From positions 124,001 to 188,000 of the forward strand of contig JALHRQ010000005.1 of the NCBI GenBank assembly GCA_022841375.1: a stretch of 64,000 nt of DNA. The letters are read 5' to 3'. The stretch is from Burkholderiales bacterium (GTDB taxonomy: Bacteria; Pseudomonadota; Gammaproteobacteria; Burkholderiales; SG8-41). Below the pieces are notes generated by a model, which was not told where the DNA came from, made no database searches, and saw only the letters and a list, made by a program, of their open reading frames with translations. This document shows positions 60,983-64,000 of this stretch, one piece after another; position 1 is the first letter of the stretch, and every line of letters starts with the position of its first letter. The position numbers were made by a program, and so were the translations under genes.

Positions 60983-62461
60983 CTACCGCTCGCCCTGCCG
61001 AATCCCTGGCGCCTGTTCGATGCGCTCGCGCAAACCATCAATGTCCTTGCGCTCGCCGCGAACACGAAAGAATGCGCCCTTTGTTTCAGCGCGCTCCTCC
61101 AGCACCTCGCAATGGGCAAACAATTCGCCGCGCAATTGTTGCGCCGACCAGGGCAGGAACAATTCGGCCTTGATCAGGCGCCGGCTGAAAAACGCACGGA
61201 TCGTCTTGTGCAGTTTCGCCACTTCATCCTTGTCGACGGCGCTCATTACGATGCACTTGGGAAATTGCGCGCGTAACGCCTTTGCTCGTTCGGCCTGCGC
61301 CCTGGCGTCGCCAACCCGGTCGATCTTGTTGAACACGCGCAAGCGCGGCACTTTGCCCGCTTCAATTTCCTCGATCACTTTCTCGGTTACCGCGATCTGG
61401 CGCTCGAAGCCGGGATCACTGGCGTCGATCACATGAAGCAGCAATGACGCTTCAGCGGCTTCTTCAAGCGTCGACTTGAACGAAGCGACAAGATCATGCG
61501 GCAGATTCTTGATAAACCCCACCGTATCGCTGACCAGCACGCGCGGCACGCCATCGGGCACCAGAGAGCGCACGGTGGTGTCGAGCGTTGCAAACAATTT
61601 GTTGGCTACAAGGACCTCGCTCCCGGTCAGCGCTCGCATCAGCGTGGATTTACCGGCGTTGGTGTAACCGATCAGCGCCACGCGTACCAGCCCCTGACTT
61701 TCCTGGCGACGCGCACGTTGCACCTGGCGTTCGAGATCGAGAGCGGTGATCTCCTGCTTCAATTCGGCAATGCGGTCGCGAATCTTGGCACGGTCCGCCT
61801 CACCCGCGCTCTCGCCGGCGCCGCGGCCACCGACACCGCTGCGTTGCCGCCCCTGCGGCCCGGCCAGCTTGGCCGCCTCACGCAGGCGCGGCGCAAGGTA
61901 TCGCAAACGCGCGATTTCCACCTGGGCACGTGCCGCGTTGGATCGCGCGTGGCGGTGGAAGATTTCGAGAATAACCATGGTGCGATCCAGCACGTCGCAA
62001 CCGATTTCGTTTTCAAGATTGCGCGCCTGCGATGGCGAAATGTCGTGGTCGACCAACACAAAAGCCGCCCGGCGGGCATCGGTCCCGGTCAATGCCTTGG
62101 CCGCCTCGCGCGCAGCGACAGCGCCATGGCGCGCGGTTCGCTTGTCCGACCGTTGATCCTCCGCCTTGTTCGTTCCCTTATCCGCCACGGCCGCCGCACT
62201 CGACTCTTCTGCAGGGGAACTCTCCACAGCCTCGCCCTGCACATAGCGGCGCAACTCCTCGCGCTTGCCTTCGCCGAGATAGGCTGTTGAATCAAAACTG
62301 GTGCGTTTTTGCGTAAAAGTGGCCACTACTTCAAAGCCAAGCGTTTTGGCCAACTCACGCAACTCATCCAGCGATGACTCAAACTCCAGGTCGTTGACTC
62401 CCGGCAAGTGTACGGCCGCCACAACGGCGCGCTTCAAGGCAACTTTGACTGCTTTGGACAT
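60983..62461 (-). CDS. hflX: HflX-family GTPase
   Basis: HflX splits or rescues stalled ribosomes under stress and binds GTP. The 492-residue protein has the HflX N-terminal domain (LPGVNDLEFESSLDELRELAK; AYLGEGKREELRRYV), then a Ser/Ala/Glu-rich insert of ~55 residues (about 75-125), FVLVDHDISPSQARNLE, the long helical linker, and the GTPase motifs GYTNAGKSTLMRAL, DTVGFIKNLPHDL and NKID. At 492 residues it is longer than typical HflX. It is not beside hfq and hflKC, so it could be a second copy. The 3' end faces the tRNA region. Confidence 0.88.
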   Translation of the reverse strand: MSKAVKVALKRAVVAAVHLPGVNDLEFESSLDELRELAKTLGFEVVATFTQKRTSFDSTAYLGEGKREELRRYVQGEAVESSPAEESSAAAVADKGTNKAEDQRSDKRTARHGAVAAREAAKALTGTDARRAAFVLVDHDISPSQARNLENEIGCDVLDRTMVILEIFHRHARSNAARAQVEIARLRYLAPRLREAAKLAGPQGRQRSGVGGRGAGESAGEADRAKIRDRIAELKQEITALDLERQVQRARRQESQGLVRVALIGYTNAGKSTLMRALTGSEVLVANKLFATLDTTVRSLVPDGVPRVLVSDTVGFIKNLPHDLVASFKSTLEEAAEASLLLHVIDASDPGFERQIAVTEKVIEEIEAGKVPRLRVFNKIDRVGDARAQAERAKALRAQFPKCIVMSAVDKDEVAKLHKTIRAFFSRRLIKAELFLPWSAQQLRGELFAHCEVLEERAETKGAFFRVRGERKDIDGLRERIEQAPGIRQGER

Positions 62462-62571
62462 TCGGTTCGGACTTTTCTTCTAGGGTTGAATAAAAATAGC
62501 AGGGTCAATATAGCAGCAGCACTCAGGCCAATGATGTTGGGAAGCGAACGCAGCGGTCATGGCTACTGCCA

Positions 62572-63735
62572 TCAATTTTCCTGGCAATTCAGGCCAAAAG
62601 GTTCAATAGGCATTAAAACACCCGACTCACTCATGCTTCGCCTCAGATCAAACTGTTCAAACGCCTTCACGATATCCAAGTTCTTTAAATTGTCGAATTC
62701 AAGGCGAGCCCATGAATCTCGCTCCACGCGAAGTGAGTAGAGGTATTCCTCCGCCAGAAGATCCGCAGAAGGAGCTGCGCGCCGCGAACAGGCTGAGAGA
62801 ACAACGCTCCTGACCGTGGGTAATGCACTGAATATTTCTCCGAGGATACGGAATCCAATGCCGTGCACATGCCGCATATAAAGTCTCTGAATCTGTGCTG
62901 CCGGCATTTCCTTCTCGGAAAGCTTGTACCCCCGCTGCGGCACTGAAGGTATTTTATTGGGCATGTCTTGCATTTCAGGAAGATCAATATCGACAAAAAG
63001 CTTTCCCCCATCATCGACAATTTCCATTGAAATTGTGGTTTCCCGCGGCCATATAATGCTCTGCAGATTTTCTTCCAAAAACATTTCCATGACACCTATA
63101 TCGCTATAAATGCCTGCTTCAATAGCATTTTTGCGACGCGCATCGGCTTCTTCGAATCGACACTTGGCCGCCTGCCATTCTTTGCAGTCCTCCTCGAATT
63201 GACGCCGTTGTTCCGCATTTTGTGTTTCGACCCGCTCTCGTCTTGATTTGAAGAGCATGCCCATGACCCCCGACTTGTGCGCAACAGGTCTAGTCGGCGC
63301 GGCCGCTGTAAATTCCTGCCGGATATACCGAGGTACAACATTGCAATCGGGCGTATCGATGTGAAGCTCACCAATCGATTCTATTTTTGCGGTTATTTCA
63401 TTACACTTTTTCTGCAGAATATTTCGTATGGAATCGCCCTGCTGCTTCTTGACCTGGCTGATCAAATTTTCTGCCAGGGAATTTCCGTATTCATCCCTGA
63501 AATACACCACGCCATCATCATCCACTCCGATTGTGATGGGCATGTTGGCATAGGCCGTTTCGCGTGTTCGTCCTGTCGGGCCCGCTCCAGTGAACGTTGT
63601 ATGAGGATAAGCAACCCGTTTACCAATACCGACAGTTGCGTCTTTGGGACCCAGCGTCCAACCTGCGTCACTGCCGAATAAATTCATTCGAATTCCAGGC
63701 GCCAGCTTGAATGACTTGCGAAAACGTAGGCCCAT
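62572..63735 (-). CDS. DUF4236-domain protein, function unknown
   Basis: The 387-residue protein starts with the DUF4236 motif MGLRFRKSFKLAPGIRMNLF and GWTLGPKDATVGIGKR, a short beta-rich domain. The usual GTG-S/T-Y end of that motif is changed here. The rest is a mixed helical region (about 95-215) with Lys/Glu/Arg-rich coiled coil, then a strand-helix part (TISMEIVDDGGKLFVDIDLP) to the end. No catalytic motif is visible. It follows the FGE-fold gene by 11 bases and may work with it. Base use is more AT-rich than neighbours, hinting at accessory DNA. Confidence 0.7.
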   Translation of the reverse strand: MGLRFRKSFKLAPGIRMNLFGSDAGWTLGPKDATVGIGKRVAYPHTTFTGAGPTGRTRETAYANMPITIGVDDDGVVYFRDEYGNSLAENLISQVKKQQGDSIRNILQKKCNEITAKIESIGELHIDTPDCNVVPRYIRQEFTAAAPTRPVAHKSGVMGMLFKSRRERVETQNAEQRRQFEEDCKEWQAAKCRFEEADARRKNAIEAGIYSDIGVMEMFLEENLQSIIWPRETTISMEIVDDGGKLFVDIDLPEMQDMPNKIPSVPQRGYKLSEKEMPAAQIQRLYMRHVHGIGFRILGEIFSALPTVRSVVLSACSRRAAPSADLLAEEYLYSLRVERDSWARLEFDNLKNLDIVKAFEQFDLRRSMSESGVLMPIEPFGLNCQEN

Positions 63736-63746
63736 ACTGCTTACCT

Positions 63747-64000
63747 TTAGTCCTGCCGGGCGACACGAAAGCCACGGCTGTAAACACGAATCACCACCGG
63801 ACTGCCCACGCGGTATGCGGATCGCAGACTGGCAGCCCCCTCATCCCAGGCCCCACCGCGCACGGCGCGCAGGAAACAGTCGCCGGCCATCCACGTGCGA
63901 CCGTCTGCAGGGGCCTCTTGATAATTGCCGTTCCAGCAATCCGCCGTCCACTCTGCGACGTTGCCCAGCATGTCGTGCAATCCGTAGGAGTTCGCGCGAT
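63747..64000 (-). CDS. Formylglycine-generating-enzyme (SUMF1) fold protein, C-terminal part (partial)
   Basis: Only the last ~84 codons lie in the window; the 5' part is beyond the right edge. The text SYGLHDMLGNVAEWTADCW, RAVRGGAWDEG and RVYSRGFRVARQD is the classic end of the FGE-sulfatase domain. Members activate sulfatases, or serve as binding domains in EgtB/SenA, kinases and conflict proteins. Which applies cannot be told without the N-terminal part. It is separated by 11 bases from the DUF4236 gene. Confidence 0.8.
   Translation of the reverse strand, partial: RANSYGLHDMLGNVAEWTADCWNGNYQEAPADGRTWMAGDCFLRAVRGGAWDEGAASLRSAYRVGSPVVIRVYSRGFRVARQD

Overview
The window is a 64 kb piece of a moderately GC-rich proteobacterial chromosome. 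Gene content and order point to a betaproteobacterium. The evidence is the order pyrG-kdsA-eno-ftsB-folD, the long rpsB-to-rnhB operon, an smc-zipA-ligA operon, a small SRP RNA near dnaX-ybaB-recR, dapC/dapD, and a CbrA/CrbS-like transporter-kinase near acs. I cannot name a genus. Most of the window is core chromosome with close gene packing and many 1-4 bp overlaps.

Layout. 1-1504: 5' part of a large Cys-rich FAD/NAD(P) oxidoreductase that runs off the left edge. 1648-1782: a 44-residue single-helix membrane protein missing from ordinary ORF calls. 1804-6879 (minus): pyrG-kdsA-eno-ftsB-folD. 6944-10221: ppsA and its divergent regulator ppsR. 10215-13301: a TrmH-type methyltransferase plus a divergent pair that I read as senA (EgtB-like C-Se bond-forming enzyme) and senB (selenosugar synthase), the core of selenoneine biosynthesis. 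13311-27492 (minus): rpsB-tsf-pyrH-frr-uppS-cdsA-dxr-rseP-bamA-skp-lpxD-fabZ-lpxA-lpxB-rnhB, with a promoter, a structured leader and an internal terminator at its head. 27807-31202 (plus): map and glnD. 31218-40993 (minus): smc-zipA-ligA-galU-dsrE-like-hpt-mtnP-def.

41067-41359 is a 293 bp non-coding element with 20 bp terminal inverted repeats and nested hairpins, lying between smc and queF. 41392-46213 (plus): queF, dapC, dapD, pilU, prmB. 46080-50598 (minus): rluB, recR, ybaB, dnaX, pagL and the SRP RNA. 50791-59382 looks like an acetate or short-acid module: acs, a CbrX-like peptide, a 918-residue symporter-histidine kinase, a single-domain response regulator, an opposing OmpR-type regulator, and a DUF4212/large-subunit sodium symporter pair. 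59559-60424: a TPR protein and a small membrane protein, translationally coupled. 60506-60597: tRNA-Ser(GGA), followed by a hairpin-rich stretch that ends in an exact 21 bp copy of the tRNA 3' end. 60983-64000 (minus): an HflX-type GTPase, a DUF4236 protein and the end of a formylglycine-generating-enzyme-fold protein cut by the right edge.

The points most worth a second look are the senA/senB pair sitting in an otherwise conserved housekeeping neighbourhood, the nested inverted-repeat element upstream of smc, the tRNA-Ser 3'-end duplication, the acs-linked sensor/transport cluster, and the unexplained DUF4236-FGE pair at the right edge. All functional calls are from reading the sequence; no database search was run.
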